This document shows positions 32,601 to 40,633 of a DNA stretch of 64,000 nucleotides, in pieces. The translations under genes and the position numbers were made by a program. Source of the DNA: JACCSI01 sp035575715 (GTDB lineage: Bacteria > Acidobacteriota > Vicinamibacteria > Vicinamibacterales > UBA2999); assembly GCA_035575715.1 (NCBI GenBank), contig DATLXN010000017.1, positions 18,847 through 82,846 on the forward strand. Direction: 5' to 3'. Under the pieces are notes generated by a model that was given only the letters and a program-made list of their open reading frames with translations, did not search any database and was not told where the DNA came from. Each line of letters starts with the position of its first letter. Position 1 is the stretch's first letter.

Positions 32601-34992
32601 GGTTGCGTTGGGGGCCTGCGCGGGTGGGCACCCACGGCAACAGCCAGAACAGAATTTGCCAGTCGCCTCGGACCCAGCGGTGCTGCCGACGCGCGTGGGC
32701 AAGCACGCTTGCGGGGTAGTCCTCCACCACCTCGACGTCGGTGACCAGAGCGGTTCGGGCGTGGACGCCCTCGAAGAGGTCGTGCGACAGGAGCGCGTTC
32801 TCGGGCACGCGCCCCTTCAGCGCGGCCATGAACGCGTCCACGTCGTAGAGGCCCTTGCCGGCGAAGATCCCCTCGCCGAACAAGTCCTGATAGGTGTCGG
32901 ACACGGCCGTCGTGTACGGGTCCACGCCCGTGTGGCCGGCGTAGACGCGCGCGAAACGTGAATCGGCCGCACTGGACATCGTCACGCTCACCCGCGGCTG
33001 CAAAATGCCGTAGCCCTCGGTGACCCGACCCACCGACGCGTCGAAGCGCGGGCGGTTCAGTGGGTGCGCGATGATGCCGACCAGCTTGCGGGCGCTGTCG
33101 CGGGGCAGCAGCGTGTCGGCGTCGAGGGTGATGCAGTACCGCACGTGAGGAAGAATAGAGACGTCGCCGACCTGCACGTCGAAGGTCGTGTCGGTGGCGC
33201 CACGCAGCAGCCGATTAAACTCCTCGATTTTTCCACGCTTGCGCTCCCAGCCCATCCACACCTCCTCCGGCGCGTTCCAGCGCCGGACCCGGTGGAAGAG
33301 ATAGAACCGGTCGTTCCGGCCGTCGCCGTAGCGCGCGTTGAGCGCTTCGATGCCGTGGCGGGCGGTGGCGAGCATCTCCTCGTCGCCGGCGGTTTCGCGC
33401 GACAGCGCGTCGGCGAAATCACTGAGCAGCGCGAAGTGGATCCGGGGATCGAGGTTGCCCAGGGCGACAACCTCGAGGTGTTCGATGAGCGCTGTGACCT
33501 GTGAGACGCTGGTCAGCAGCGCCGGTACGACGACCATGGTCCGCGAGCCTTCGGGGATGCCGGCTGGCAACTCGAGGCGCGGCAGACGCCGGGGAGGCGC
33601 CAGCCGGGCGGCGAGCCGTTGAATCGCCAGAATCGCGACCTCGCTCGCAGGCAGTGCCAGAAGCAGCGCCGTCCACACCTGGGTCATCGCCGTGCCGCCC
33701 TGGGCGCGGACGTAGGCGACACCAGCCGACAGCAGGAGTGCGGTCAGCACCGCGATCGATCCGAGGTACGCGCCTGTCGCGTGCGCGAAGACCCCGCGCC
33801 ACGCCCGCCTGATCAGCGGCGGATGAAAGGCGAGATCGATCTCGAGGTCGCGCCGGCCTTTCCCGATGAGGTGATAGCCGACGTGGGCCGTCCGATGCGC
33901 CGGTGATTCGGCTTCCGCCGCCTGTCGGGCGCTCTCGACAGCCCGCAACGCCACCCGCACCTGGGCCTCGCCGGTGCTATCGGCCAGCTCCTCGACCGAC
34001 TGCCGGTAGCGATCGCGACTGAGGAAATCCATCTGCGAATAGACCGCGACCGGATCGCGTTGCAGGACCCGCTCGACGAGGCTCACGGCTTCGAAGTAGA
34101 CACTCCAGTCGAGCGTCGCGCACAGGCGCAGGCTCGTGATGGCGTTGGCCACCGACACCTGGGCCGCCGCCTGACGCTGATGCTCGCTGCGAATGGCAGC
34201 CTCGGTGGTGACCGATTGGGCGGCGAGGTGGTCATCGACCGCCGCGGCTACGCTCGAGAACCGCACACCGAACTCGCGGGCGCGCTGGAGGAGGTGCGCG
34301 ACGAACGAGGCGTGCAGCACCGCCGGCAACGGCGGCGAGGACTCGCCCTCGCCGGCCGCATCGATCCGGCCAATGTAGGCATCGGCCGCCCGGCGCGCCG
34401 CGCGGGCGTCGAGCATTTCCTGGGCCAGGCGGCGCAGATTTTCGAGCAGGGCCAGGCGGAGCATGCTCGGCCAGGCCCACAGCTCGCCGATGGTCAGGGG
34501 CGCGACTGTTTGATAGCTGTGCAGGAAGCGCAATAACTGCTGTCTGCTGAGACGGCTGTCGCTGTGCCGGATGAGCTCGATCGCGAGGGCGTACACGCGC
34601 GCCTGGCCTGCCAGCTCACGCGCGGCAAGCTTCGGCAGCTTGCGGTAATAGCCACGCGGGAGGTTCTGGCGCACCTCGGCAATCTCCGACGTCACCAAGT
34701 GAAAGTTGTCGAGGAGCCACTCGCCGGCCTGCGTGATGAACTCACCGCGGTGGACGTCGTCAGCCAGCGTGCGGTACGCCGCGCTGAGCACGCGGACGTT
34801 GTCGTGAAACCGCGGCAAAACGCTCCCGGCCAGAGGGCTGGGATTTGGATCAATGGTGAAACGCGCGGCGATGGACTTGGCCCGTTCCTCGAGACGCTCG
34901 ATGCTCAGCAGCTCGTCGCGCAGGGGCGTGTCGTGATCGGAGGCGGGCCGAAGGGTGCGGCGATGGAAGAGCAGGCTGAGGCCTCGTATCAT
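26674..34992 (-). CDS. ndvB: Cyclic beta-1,2-glucan synthase-like protein (GT84 + GH94, NdvB/Cgs type)
   Basis: 2772 residues, close to the 2800-2900 of NdvB and Cgs. In order: a helical N-terminal region; helices near 400-460; a GT84 domain with ITLDADTLLPRD and HRWVRGDWQILFWLLPW; more helices to about 980; a glucoamylase-like domain (GYFATLMGPEDHGLPPDN); and GH94 modules whose catalytic acid lies in SGDWNDGMNLVGRAG. GT84 builds a protein-bound beta-1,2-glucan chain and GH94 trims it by phosphorolysis before cyclisation. It sits in the inner membrane. The gene stands alone between two copies of the pyr gene's 3' end and reads opposite to both neighbours, which suggests acquisition. No transporter gene of the ndvA kind is adjacent. 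Confidence 0.9.
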   Translation of the reverse strand: MIRGLSLLFHRRTLRPASDHDTPLRDELLSIERLEERAKSIAARFTIDPNPSPLAGSVLPRFHDNVRVLSAAYRTLADDVHRGEFITQAGEWLLDNFHLVTSEIAEVRQNLPRGYYRKLPKLAARELAGQARVYALAIELIRHSDSRLSRQQLLRFLHSYQTVAPLTIGELWAWPSMLRLALLENLRRLAQEMLDARAARRAADAYIGRIDAAGEGESSPPLPAVLHASFVAHLLQRAREFGVRFSSVAAAVDDHLAAQSVTTEAAIRSEHQRQAAAQVSVANAITSLRLCATLDWSVYFEAVSLVERVLQRDPVAVYSQMDFLSRDRYRQSVEELADSTGEAQVRVALRAVESARQAAEAESPAHRTAHVGYHLIGKGRRDLEIDLAFHPPLIRRAWRGVFAHATGAYLGSIAVLTALLLSAGVAYVRAQGGTAMTQVWTALLLALPASEVAILAIQRLAARLAPPRRLPRLELPAGIPEGSRTMVVVPALLTSVSQVTALIEHLEVVALGNLDPRIHFALLSDFADALSRETAGDEEMLATARHGIEALNARYGDGRNDRFYLFHRVRRWNAPEEVWMGWERKRGKIEEFNRLLRGATDTTFDVQVGDVSILPHVRYCITLDADTLLPRDSARKLVGIIAHPLNRPRFDASVGRVTEGYGILQPRVSVTMSSAADSRFARVYAGHTGVDPYTTAVSDTYQDLFGEGIFAGKGLYDVDAFMAALKGRVPENALLSHDLFEGVHARTALVTDVEVVEDYPASVLAHARRQHRWVRGDWQILFWLLPWVPTRAGPQRNRLPLISRWKIFDNLRRSLLAPATVILLALGWSTLPGHPAIWTAAVVASLAFPLYPLTLTALAGPGAQQPWRAFLRVLSEDLKTTFAQTALQLAFLAHHASEMVHAIVVTLVRLVATRRRLLQWETAAASAARGAGSSRRATARVFIEEMAASPSMALAGLLLVAATRPAALGAAVPVLALWGLAPLIAYVLSRPATVRHVELSHDDRQLLERIARQTWGYFATLMGPEDHGLPPDNLQETPDIRVAHRTSPTNIGMALLAILAAHDLDLIDVDELVTRIDATLTSMEGLERFEGHLLNWYDTRTLAPLPPAYVSTVDSGNLAGALMTLAEGLKALSRQPTSATQVCADFGTVAVAADRLAARAADFADGMNFRRLYDPQRQILSIGYRLADADGPGGLDGSYYDLLASEARLASFIAIAKGDLPEKHWFHLGRLLTGIRGMPTLLSWSATMFEYLMPLLIMRSYPGTLLAQTCEMAVRRQIDYGAGHGIPWGISESAYNVVDRHDTYQYKAFGVPGLGLKRGLGDELVVAPYATALASMLEPTRAAENFRRLAAEGLDGAYGYYEAIDYTRRHSDETAGGTRRPTGVVVRAYMAHHQGMTLVALANVLRGHVMVERFHADPRVKATELLLQERVPRQAPMTHPRAVEETHLSAPAEATAVRRFRSAHTRFPHAQFLSNGTYVAVVTNAGGGTSFCRGRTVTRYRDDPTRDPGSQFLYLRDVRGGMVWSATFHPIGTESADSVATFQAEKATFRRRDHDISTQLDIAVSTEDDVEVRRLEVTNHSDRVREIDVTSYAEIVLAAQADDLAHPAFGKLFVETEYLSANAALLCRRRPRAQEEAEAWAVHVVSLEGRSHGPVEWETDRARFLGRGRGPENPQALDGRPLSGTTGVPLDPIVSLRQRIRLEPGGVVRVAFCTGMAASRETAVALAQKYRAPSAAARTFALAHAQAQSALRHLGISSQEALLFERLASRVFYADGSLRASSDPLALNTLGQEGLWPHAISGDLPMVLVRVVHADDLKLVRQVLQAHEYWRLKGLSADLVILNEHPISYFDEMHAQITALLDTGPWRAWKHRPGGTYLLREDRLSEPERVLFATVARAVLSGDRGDLANQLDRPYAGWPAPGPGVHVSPDIPRLAVESPSRTEEEPVPPLVMSNGIGGFADSGREYVIVLDGARETPMPWVNVIANPSFGTIVTASGSSYTWSGNSRQNRLTPFANDPVSDPTAEAIFVRDDDTGAVWSPTPGPLRRAATSGRVVIRHTAGRTRFSRVTHGIRHGLDIFVDATDPVKFSRLTMTNADSSTRRLSVFAYHEWVLGPPRADQRAYVSTVRDTSTGAVLARNAYNTDYAGRVAFVYASEPPRSATADRMSFLGRNGSLAQPAALEQETLSERFGGGLDPCAALQVTVTLQPGESRELIFLLGEATDLNGARELIGRHGHAAGAAAAAAAVARFWDETLDAVQVRTPDDSIDLLLNRWLLYQDLSCRLWARSGYYQPGGAFGFRDQLQDVMALSLTKPDLQRAHLLRAARRQFLEGDVQHWWHEPSGRGTRTRCSDDLLWLPYVVAHYIQTTGDLAVLDEPLPFLEAPLLDPTVQEAYIQPTVSSEHGTLFEHCVRAIDKGLTSGAHGLPLIGSGDWNDGMNLVGRAGRGESTWLGFFLHTVLTEFAPLCVARGDRARAKRYHAEATRLAAMLELTWDGEWYLRGYYDDGTPLGSAQNEECRIDSIAQSWAVLSGAVPARFAERAMDAVRTHLIRRAPQILLLLTPPFDRSAQDPGYIKGYPPGLRENGGQYTHAAAWLVMALARLGSGDEAVEMFHLLNPANHTRTAADVERYKGEPYVLAGDVYGHATLAGRAGWTWYTGSASWLYRAGIESILGLKRRGPTFAIDPCIPAAWPEYAITWRFGRTTYEITVLNPERRCRGIGTAELDGAAVDPRAMALVDDGRTHHVRLVLGDRQPRSGAEAGRVRTTGPRTSA

Positions 34993-35027
34993 GGCGTTGG
35001 GGCGATGTCTGGTGATGCGCCATGGTG

Positions 35028-35082
35028 TCCATCCGACGCGTGCCCATTGTGCGCGAAGGGCGTGCCGATCACGTCGTTTTAA
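35028..35082 (+). repeat. 55-bp direct repeat, copy B (displaced gene end)
   Basis: The same 17-residue gene end plus stop as at 26536-26590, but with no phosphoribosyltransferase sequence upstream. It begins 36 bases upstream of the glucan-synthase start codon and ends 30 bases before the diguanylate-cyclase gene. Confidence 0.93.
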
Positions 35083-35112
35083 AAGAGCGTAAACTCTGCC
35101 CTAAGCTCGTCC

Positions 35113-36288
35113 ATGGAATTACTCCTCTGGCGGTGGAGCACTGCGGTCCAGATCAGCTCCGCGGTGATGATTGCGGTCTTCTTCGCCGCACTGGCGCGGT
35201 CGGACCGACGTGTCGATCTGCACTGGTGGGTTCGCGCGTGGTTCGTCAATGTCTTCGCGTTGAGCGTGACGATCGTTTACTGGTACCTGGAACCGCCGGA
35301 ATCCTTTCGCCCGCTGGTGCGCGCACTCTATGTGGGCGGCAAGACCGCGTTTGTTCTGATGCTGCTGCAAGGTGCCTGGACGCTGGTGCGGCCCGCCGGC
35401 GTGCTGATGCAGCCCAGACTGATGACGGCGATCGCCGGCGCTGCCGGACTTGCCGGCGCCTTTCTGCTGACATCGGTGACGTTGGTCGGCGTCGGCCAGT
35501 CGTTGTTGATTGCGTCGATGATGACCATTGGTGCGATCGTCCTGGCGCGCTCTGGCGAACGCGGTGTGAGGTGGCTGGCTGGTGGTCTGGCCATTCGCGC
35601 CATCCTTGGGTACGTCGAAGCCGCGGCGTATACCTCACAACTGGTACCGTGGTTTCCGGTCTCGATGACTGAGTTCAACGCGACCTTCATGTCGACGCAT
35701 TCGTCGTTCGACACCGGCGCCGAGTGGGTGATTGCGCTCGGCTGTGTGCTCGGGGTCACCGACCGCACGCAGTCCGAAATGCGGCGCGCCAATGAACGCC
35801 TGCTCGAGGCGCAACTCGATCTGCGCCGCCTCGCCGATCTCGATCCCCTGACTGGCCTGGCCAATCGTCGCGCATTGCCGGAAGTGTTCCGCTCGGTCCA
35901 GCCCAATGGCGCGACGCTGATGTTTTTCGACCTCGACGGGTTCAAAGGCATCAACGACCTGCACGGCCATCATGTTGGCGACCTCAGCCTCAAGGCCTTT
36001 GCGTCGGCGCTCCGTGAATGCTTCCGACCAGACGATGCGGTGGTGCGGTTTGCCGGCGACGAGTTTCTTGTAGTCGCCAGCGGGCTCGATCAGACAAGCG
36101 TCGAGGACCGCATCGGTCAAGTGCGACGGCGCTTGCGCAAGGCGGGCGCGACGCTGCCACAGCTCGGGTTTTCAGTGGGTCTTGCTGAACTCGCGCCTGG
36201 CGGGCATCCTGACGCGGCGTTGGAGGCGGCCGATGCCGCGATGTACCGCGCTAAGGGGCACGAGCGGCGAACGACGGCGTCAGCCTGA
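35113..36288 (+). CDS. Membrane-anchored diguanylate cyclase (GGDEF domain)
   Basis: 391 residues. Six or so hydrophobic helices lie in the first 210 residues. The GGDEF domain starts at DPLTGLANRRALPEVF, with the metal site FFDLDGFKGINDLHGH and the active-site loop FAGDEFLVV. The A in AGDEF is a common variant in active enzymes. It should make c-di-GMP from GTP; a possible reader is the receiver-PilZ protein at 13601. No inhibitory RxxD site is visible upstream of the loop. Confidence 0.9.
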   Translation: MELLLWRWSTAVQISSAVMIAVFFAALARSDRRVDLHWWVRAWFVNVFALSVTIVYWYLEPPESFRPLVRALYVGGKTAFVLMLLQGAWTLVRPAGVLMQPRLMTAIAGAAGLAGAFLLTSVTLVGVGQSLLIASMMTIGAIVLARSGERGVRWLAGGLAIRAILGYVEAAAYTSQLVPWFPVSMTEFNATFMSTHSSFDTGAEWVIALGCVLGVTDRTQSEMRRANERLLEAQLDLRRLADLDPLTGLANRRALPEVFRSVQPNGATLMFFDLDGFKGINDLHGHHVGDLSLKAFASALRECFRPDDAVVRFAGDEFLVVASGLDQTSVEDRIGQVRRRLRKAGATLPQLGFSVGLAELAPGGHPDAALEAADAAMYRAKGHERRTTASA

Positions 36289-36306
36289 ACGACCTGATAA
36301 TAGGGA

Positions 36307-37269
36307 ATGCGCTCCTGCCACCCCGTCCTGCTCCTGTTCGCTGTCGTCGCGTTTTCCCCTGGACTGTTCGCTCAGGTTGCCACCGTAACGCGTCCGCAAG
36401 TGGACGGCGCAGCCCTCGAGCAGACGGTTCGTACACTGGCTTCCCCAGAATTTGGCGGGCGGCGGACCGGCACCGAGGGGAATGCCAAGGCGCGTGCGCT
36501 GATTGTCGAGCGCTTTCGCTCCATCGGTTTGCAGCCGCTCGGCACCGACTACCAGACATCATTCACGTTCGCCCCACGCGCCGCAGCCGGCGCGACGCCG
36601 ACCACCGCGGATGGCGTTAATGTCGCCGCGATGTGCAAAGGCCGTGGCGCCGCCGACCAAGGGGTAATGGTGATCAGCGCGCATTACGATCACTTAGGAA
36701 CCCGTGACGGCGCCATGTATCCGGGTGCCGATGACAACGCGTCGGGTGTCGCGGTGATGTTGGATCTGGCACGTCACTGCCGCACGTCACCGTGGCGTCA
36801 TGACGCGGTGTTTGTCGCGTTCGACGCCGAAGAGCAGGGTCTGCAGGGTGCGCGCGCCTTCGTCGCCAACCCGCCGATTGCACGCGAACGGCTGGCGATC
36901 AACATCAACATGGATATGGTCAGTCGCAGTGCCAAGCGTGAGGTGTATCTCGCGGGCACACATCACCAGCCGGCGCTTCGCCCACTGCTCGAGCCGGTTG
37001 CCAAGCGTTCGGAGGTGAACGTCCTGTTCGGTCACGACAAACCAAAAGACATCGCCGGCGGTGTGGACGACTGGACGCCGCAATCGGATCACGGCGCGTT
37101 TCACAGCGCAGGCATTCCGTTCATCTACTTCGGCGTGGAAGATCACCCGGATTATCACAAGCCAACCGACACCGCCGACAAGATCGACATGGCCTTCTTC
37201 GCCCAGGTGGCGCGCACCGTGCTCGACGCGGTGACGGCCGTCGATGGCGCGCTGCCGTTGCGCAAATAA
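36307..37269 (+). CDS. Secreted M28-family zinc aminopeptidase
   Basis: 320 residues. The signal peptide is LLLFAVVAFSPGLFAQ. Zinc ligands of the M28 family are present: SAHYDHLG, YPGADDNASG, FDAEEQGLQGAR, NINMDM and EDHPDYHKPTDT. It probably removes N-terminal residues from peptides in the periplasm or outside the cell. The start follows the GGDEF stop by 18 bases; the next gene starts 11 bases after its stop. Confidence 0.9.
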   Translation: MRSCHPVLLLFAVVAFSPGLFAQVATVTRPQVDGAALEQTVRTLASPEFGGRRTGTEGNAKARALIVERFRSIGLQPLGTDYQTSFTFAPRAAAGATPTTADGVNVAAMCKGRGAADQGVMVISAHYDHLGTRDGAMYPGADDNASGVAVMLDLARHCRTSPWRHDAVFVAFDAEEQGLQGARAFVANPPIARERLAININMDMVSRSAKREVYLAGTHHQPALRPLLEPVAKRSEVNVLFGHDKPKDIAGGVDDWTPQSDHGAFHSAGIPFIYFGVEDHPDYHKPTDTADKIDMAFFAQVARTVLDAVTAVDGALPLRK

Positions 37270-37280
37270 TACCGAGACAG

Positions 37281-38153
37281 ATGGCCCGCGCCGCGACCCG
37301 CGCCGACCTCAAGGGTCGGCTCGAAGTGTTGTACCAGCAGTTCGACGATGCCCAGTCGGTGACCGATCCGATCCAGATCGTGCGCCGCTTCGCGCGTCCA
37401 GACGATCTGGAGATTGTCGCGTTCTGTGCCGCTGCCCTTGCCTTCGGCCGCGTGCAAAGCGTGCTCAATTCAATAGAAGGATTACTCCGCGTGATGGGCC
37501 CGTCGCCCGCCGCCTACGTGCGTGCATTCGAGCCGGCGCGCGACCGCCGCGCCCTCGATCACCTGGTGCACCGCTGGACGCGCGGTATCGATTTGGCCGC
37601 GCTGGTCTGGCTGCTTCGGCAGATGCTCGATTCGCATGGCTCGATCGAGAATTTTTTCGTTGCCGGGTCCGACCGCGACGCGGCGACCGTCGAAGGCGCG
37701 CTCGACAGCTTCTCGCGGCGCGCGTGTGCGCTCAATCAGAAAGCGGTCTACGGCCGGGTCGTGTCCAAACCAGGGGTCGCGTATTTTTTTGCCCGGCCCT
37801 CCACCGGCGGCGCATGCAAGCGCCTGAATTTATTCCTGCGCTGGATGGTGCGCCGCGATCACGTGGATCTCGGGATCTGGTCACAGGTGCAACGGGCGCA
37901 GTTGATCGTGCCGCTCGACACCCACGTCATTCGCCTCGGCACGTGTCTGCGGCTCACTCGTTACGCCAGCCCTGGCTGGCGAATGGCGGCTGACATCACC
38001 GCCTCTCTTCGTAAGCTGGATCCGGTGGACCCAGTGAAGTTCGATTTCTCGCTCTGTCATGTCGGCATGATGAATGCCTGCGGGTACGGGAAGCCGCAGG
38101 GTGACCGCAATTGCCCACTGCGCGGCCTGTGCCGGCCACGCGCGATCCGGTGA
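37281..38153 (+). CDS. TIGR02757 (DUF2400) family protein
   Basis: 290 residues. LEVLYQQFDDAQSVTDPIQI, CAAALAFGRVQSVLNSI and KRLNLFLRWMVRRDHVDLGI are typical blocks of TIGR02757. The C-terminus has four Cys in CHVGMMNACGYGKP and NCPLRGLC, spaced like the [4Fe-4S] loop of helix-hairpin-helix DNA glycosylases, to which the family has been likened. Function is unknown; a DNA-repair link is an inference. Confidence 0.88.
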   Translation: MARAATRADLKGRLEVLYQQFDDAQSVTDPIQIVRRFARPDDLEIVAFCAAALAFGRVQSVLNSIEGLLRVMGPSPAAYVRAFEPARDRRALDHLVHRWTRGIDLAALVWLLRQMLDSHGSIENFFVAGSDRDAATVEGALDSFSRRACALNQKAVYGRVVSKPGVAYFFARPSTGGACKRLNLFLRWMVRRDHVDLGIWSQVQRAQLIVPLDTHVIRLGTCLRLTRYASPGWRMAADITASLRKLDPVDPVKFDFSLCHVGMMNACGYGKPQGDRNCPLRGLCRPRAIR

Positions 38154-38346
38154 TTGGCGATTGGTGATTGAGTGACTGCATTGGGTGAGCGATTTAATTG
38201 GAATTTAACGATTAGGGACGAGCGTTCTGCCACAATCGCGGTTGGGGCGCCATCACTGGCTTAGTCGCCCAATGACCCAATGCCATCGCCCAATCCCAAT
38301 GACCCAATTCAATCACCCAATCACCAAATCACTTATTCACTCAATC
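38154..38346. repeat. Inverted pair of degenerate 7-8 bp arrays (GATTGGTG / CCAATGAC)
   Basis: GATTGGCGATTGGTGATTGA-type units (from about 38150) are followed after about 60 bases by the complementary CCCAATGACCCAATG units (38269-38345). The right half provides the start codon and first codons of the next gene. Confidence 0.85.
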
Positions 38347-39564
38347 GTGATGGCGTGCGGAGTCATGACGGCGGCGACGCACGCGCAGGAGTGGTCCCAG
38401 TGGCGCGGGCCGAGCCGCGATGGGTCGGTGGTCGCGGCGAACCTACCTGCCGCGTGGCCAACCACCGCCCAGCGCATGTGGCGCGTCGAGGTCGGTGAGG
38501 GTTATTCGTCGCCCGTTGTAGTCGGCGGCCGCGTCTTCGTCCACAGCCGCCGCGATCCGGAAGAGATCGTCACCGCCGTTGATTTCGCCAGCGGCAAAGT
38601 GCTCTGGCAACAAAAGTACGCGGCACCATTCGCGAAGAATCAGTACGCGGTGCGGATGGCGAAAGGCCCCAACTCCACTCCGATTGTCATCGGCCAGCAT
38701 CTCTACACGCTCGGTGTCACCGGCGTGCTGACCGCGTGGCGCGTCGCCGACGGCACCGTCGCGTGGCGCCAGGATTATTCGGGCTCGGTCGACACGTCGA
38801 AGTTGTTCTGTGGCACCGCGATGTCGCCGATGCTCGAAGGAGGGGCGCTCATCGTTCAGGTTGGCAGTGACATCCACGGCGGCCAGGTGCTCGCGCTTGA
38901 TCCGGCGACAGGCACGCCACGCTGGACCTGGAAGGGGCCAGGCCCCGGATATGCCTCGCCCATCGTCCTCACTGCGGCCGGCGTCCGCCAGATCGTCACG
39001 CTGACCAATCAATCGATCGTCGGCATCGACGCCAAGACCGGTGCCTCGCTGTGGTCGATTCCGTTTCCAGACGAATGGCACGAGAACATCGTCTCGCCGC
39101 TGTGGACCGGGTCGCAACTGATCGTCAGCGGTGTCCGGCAGGGGACGCAGGCGTTCACCCTGGCGAACACCGGCGGCACATGGCAGGCCACGCAGGCGTG
39201 GAAGAACGCTGACATCACGATGTACATGAGTGCGCCAGTTGCCGCCGACGGCGTCATCTACGGGATATCAAACAAACGCAAAGGACAGTTCGTTGCGCTG
39301 AATGCGGCGACCGGCGCCGTGCGTTGGTCGACCGACGGCCGCGAAGGCGAGCACGCCTCGATTCTGCTGGGGCCGGCGCATGTGATGTTTCTCACCAACG
39401 TCGGCGATCTGATCGTCGCCAAACGCGACGGGGCGAAGTTCAATGAAGAGCGGCGGATCGAGGTCGCCGACGGTGAGACGTGGGCGGTGCCGGCGTTCGT
39501 CCCCGGCGGTATCGTTATCCGCGATGGGCAAGGGCTGGCGCGGCTTGGTTGGCATACGCCTTAA
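38299..39564 (+). CDS. Secreted PQQ-type beta-propeller protein
   Basis: Start taken at ATG 38299, giving MTQFNHPITKSLIHSIVMACG and a signal peptide ending in ATHAQ; its first 17 codons are repeat sequence, so a shorter start near 38350 cannot be excluded. WSQWRGPSRDGSV, followed by repeated blades such as YSSPVVVGGRVFVHS, GKVLWQQKYA and ATGTPRWTWKGPGPGYASPI, is the BamB/PQQ-like repeat pattern. No PQQ-dehydrogenase active-site residues are obvious, so a structural or binding role is likely. It overlaps the convergent GT4 gene by 50 bases. Confidence 0.85.
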   Translation: MTQFNHPITKSLIHSIVMACGVMTAATHAQEWSQWRGPSRDGSVVAANLPAAWPTTAQRMWRVEVGEGYSSPVVVGGRVFVHSRRDPEEIVTAVDFASGKVLWQQKYAAPFAKNQYAVRMAKGPNSTPIVIGQHLYTLGVTGVLTAWRVADGTVAWRQDYSGSVDTSKLFCGTAMSPMLEGGALIVQVGSDIHGGQVLALDPATGTPRWTWKGPGPGYASPIVLTAAGVRQIVTLTNQSIVGIDAKTGASLWSIPFPDEWHENIVSPLWTGSQLIVSGVRQGTQAFTLANTGGTWQATQAWKNADITMYMSAPVAADGVIYGISNKRKGQFVALNAATGAVRWSTDGREGEHASILLGPAHVMFLTNVGDLIVAKRDGAKFNEERRIEVADGETWAVPAFVPGGIVIRDGQGLARLGWHTP

Positions 39565-40633
39565 GCGTCGTTTCGAGTAGTCGCGCGACGCCGAATTGCT
39601 CTGACACCCGCCGGTGACCGGCCTCGCCCATCCGCCTGCGTAGCTGTCTGTCTTTGAGCAGCAGCGCCATGGCGTGGGCGAGTGCGTTGGCATCAGCGGT
39701 CGGCACTAACAGGCCGGTCTGCCCCTCGGAGACCGCTTCCGGTATGCCCCCGGCATGCGTCCCGATCACCGCAAGATGCATCGCCATTGCGTCGAGCACT
39801 GTTGATCCCAGCCCCTCGGTCACCGAACTCATCACAAACAAATCAGCCGACTTCACCAGTTGCAGGACGTCTTCGCGAAATCCGGCGAGGATCACGTGCT
39901 TTTCCAGATGCAGGTCCTTGATCTGTCGCTCGAGGGTCGGCCGCAGCTCGCCTTCGCCGAAGATCACCAGGTGCGCATCGGGCACTTCGCGCAAGACCTG
40001 CGGCATCGCGTCGATCAGATAGCGTTGGCCTTTGTGCGTGACCAGCGCTCCGACGTTGGCGAGCACCGGAACACCATGCGGAAGCCAGAACTCGGCGTGA
40101 ATATCGAGCGCCGGCAAGCGGCCAATCTTGGCCACGTCGATGCCGTCGTGGACGACGATGATCTGGGACGCTGCGATGCCGTCGTGAATCAGGATGTTCT
40201 TGATCGCTTCGGACGCGGCAATGAACAGATCGACCTGGCGATACTTCCACCGTGAAAACGAGTGGGTCTGTAAATGAAAGTCGACCCGGCGAGATGCCAC
40301 GATCCGCGGGCGCGGTTCCGGCGCACTGAACGATAGCGCCAGCCCGGCCATCGACACCGCGTGCGGATCATGGGCGTGAACAATCGGCGGCTTCCATTGC
40401 TTGATGATGCGCGACAGCTTCCACGCTGCTGACAGATCGACTTCGTTGTGCGGCGCCAGCGGCACCAGGTCCGGGCCTTCAGACGCGCGTCGATACAACT
40501 CTCCCTCCGGATGCGCGACCAGTACGGCCCGGTGGCCGATCGCACGCATCCCGAGGACGGTTAGGAGGACCTGGTTCTGTCCGCCGCGCCAGGTCCGGGC
40601 GGTGTCGATATGGAGGGCGAACACAATTCCCAC
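39515..40633 (-). CDS. Glycosyltransferase family 4
   Basis: 372 residues. WRGGQNQVLLTVLGM opens the first Rossmann domain. The C-terminal nucleotide-sugar site reads VILAGFREDVLQLVKSADLF then SSVTEGLGSTVLDAMAM, the GT4 E-x7-E pattern. The start (GTG 40633, alternative GTG 40624) lies inside the end of the GT2 gene. It presumably extends a lipopolysaccharide or exopolysaccharide in the cytoplasm; donor and acceptor are unknown. Confidence 0.9.
   Translation of the reverse strand: MGIVFALHIDTARTWRGGQNQVLLTVLGMRAIGHRAVLVAHPEGELYRRASEGPDLVPLAPHNEVDLSAAWKLSRIIKQWKPPIVHAHDPHAVSMAGLALSFSAPEPRPRIVASRRVDFHLQTHSFSRWKYRQVDLFIAASEAIKNILIHDGIAASQIIVVHDGIDVAKIGRLPALDIHAEFWLPHGVPVLANVGALVTHKGQRYLIDAMPQVLREVPDAHLVIFGEGELRPTLERQIKDLHLEKHVILAGFREDVLQLVKSADLFVMSSVTEGLGSTVLDAMAMHLAVIGTHAGGIPEAVSEGQTGLLVPTADANALAHAMALLLKDRQLRRRMGEAGHRRVSEQFGVARLLETTLKAYANQAAPALAHRG

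Noticed and set aside
26536..35082. Composite transposon around the glucan-synthase gene
   Set aside because: The borders are direct repeats of a coding gene end; there is no transposase, no terminal inverted repeat and no short target duplication.
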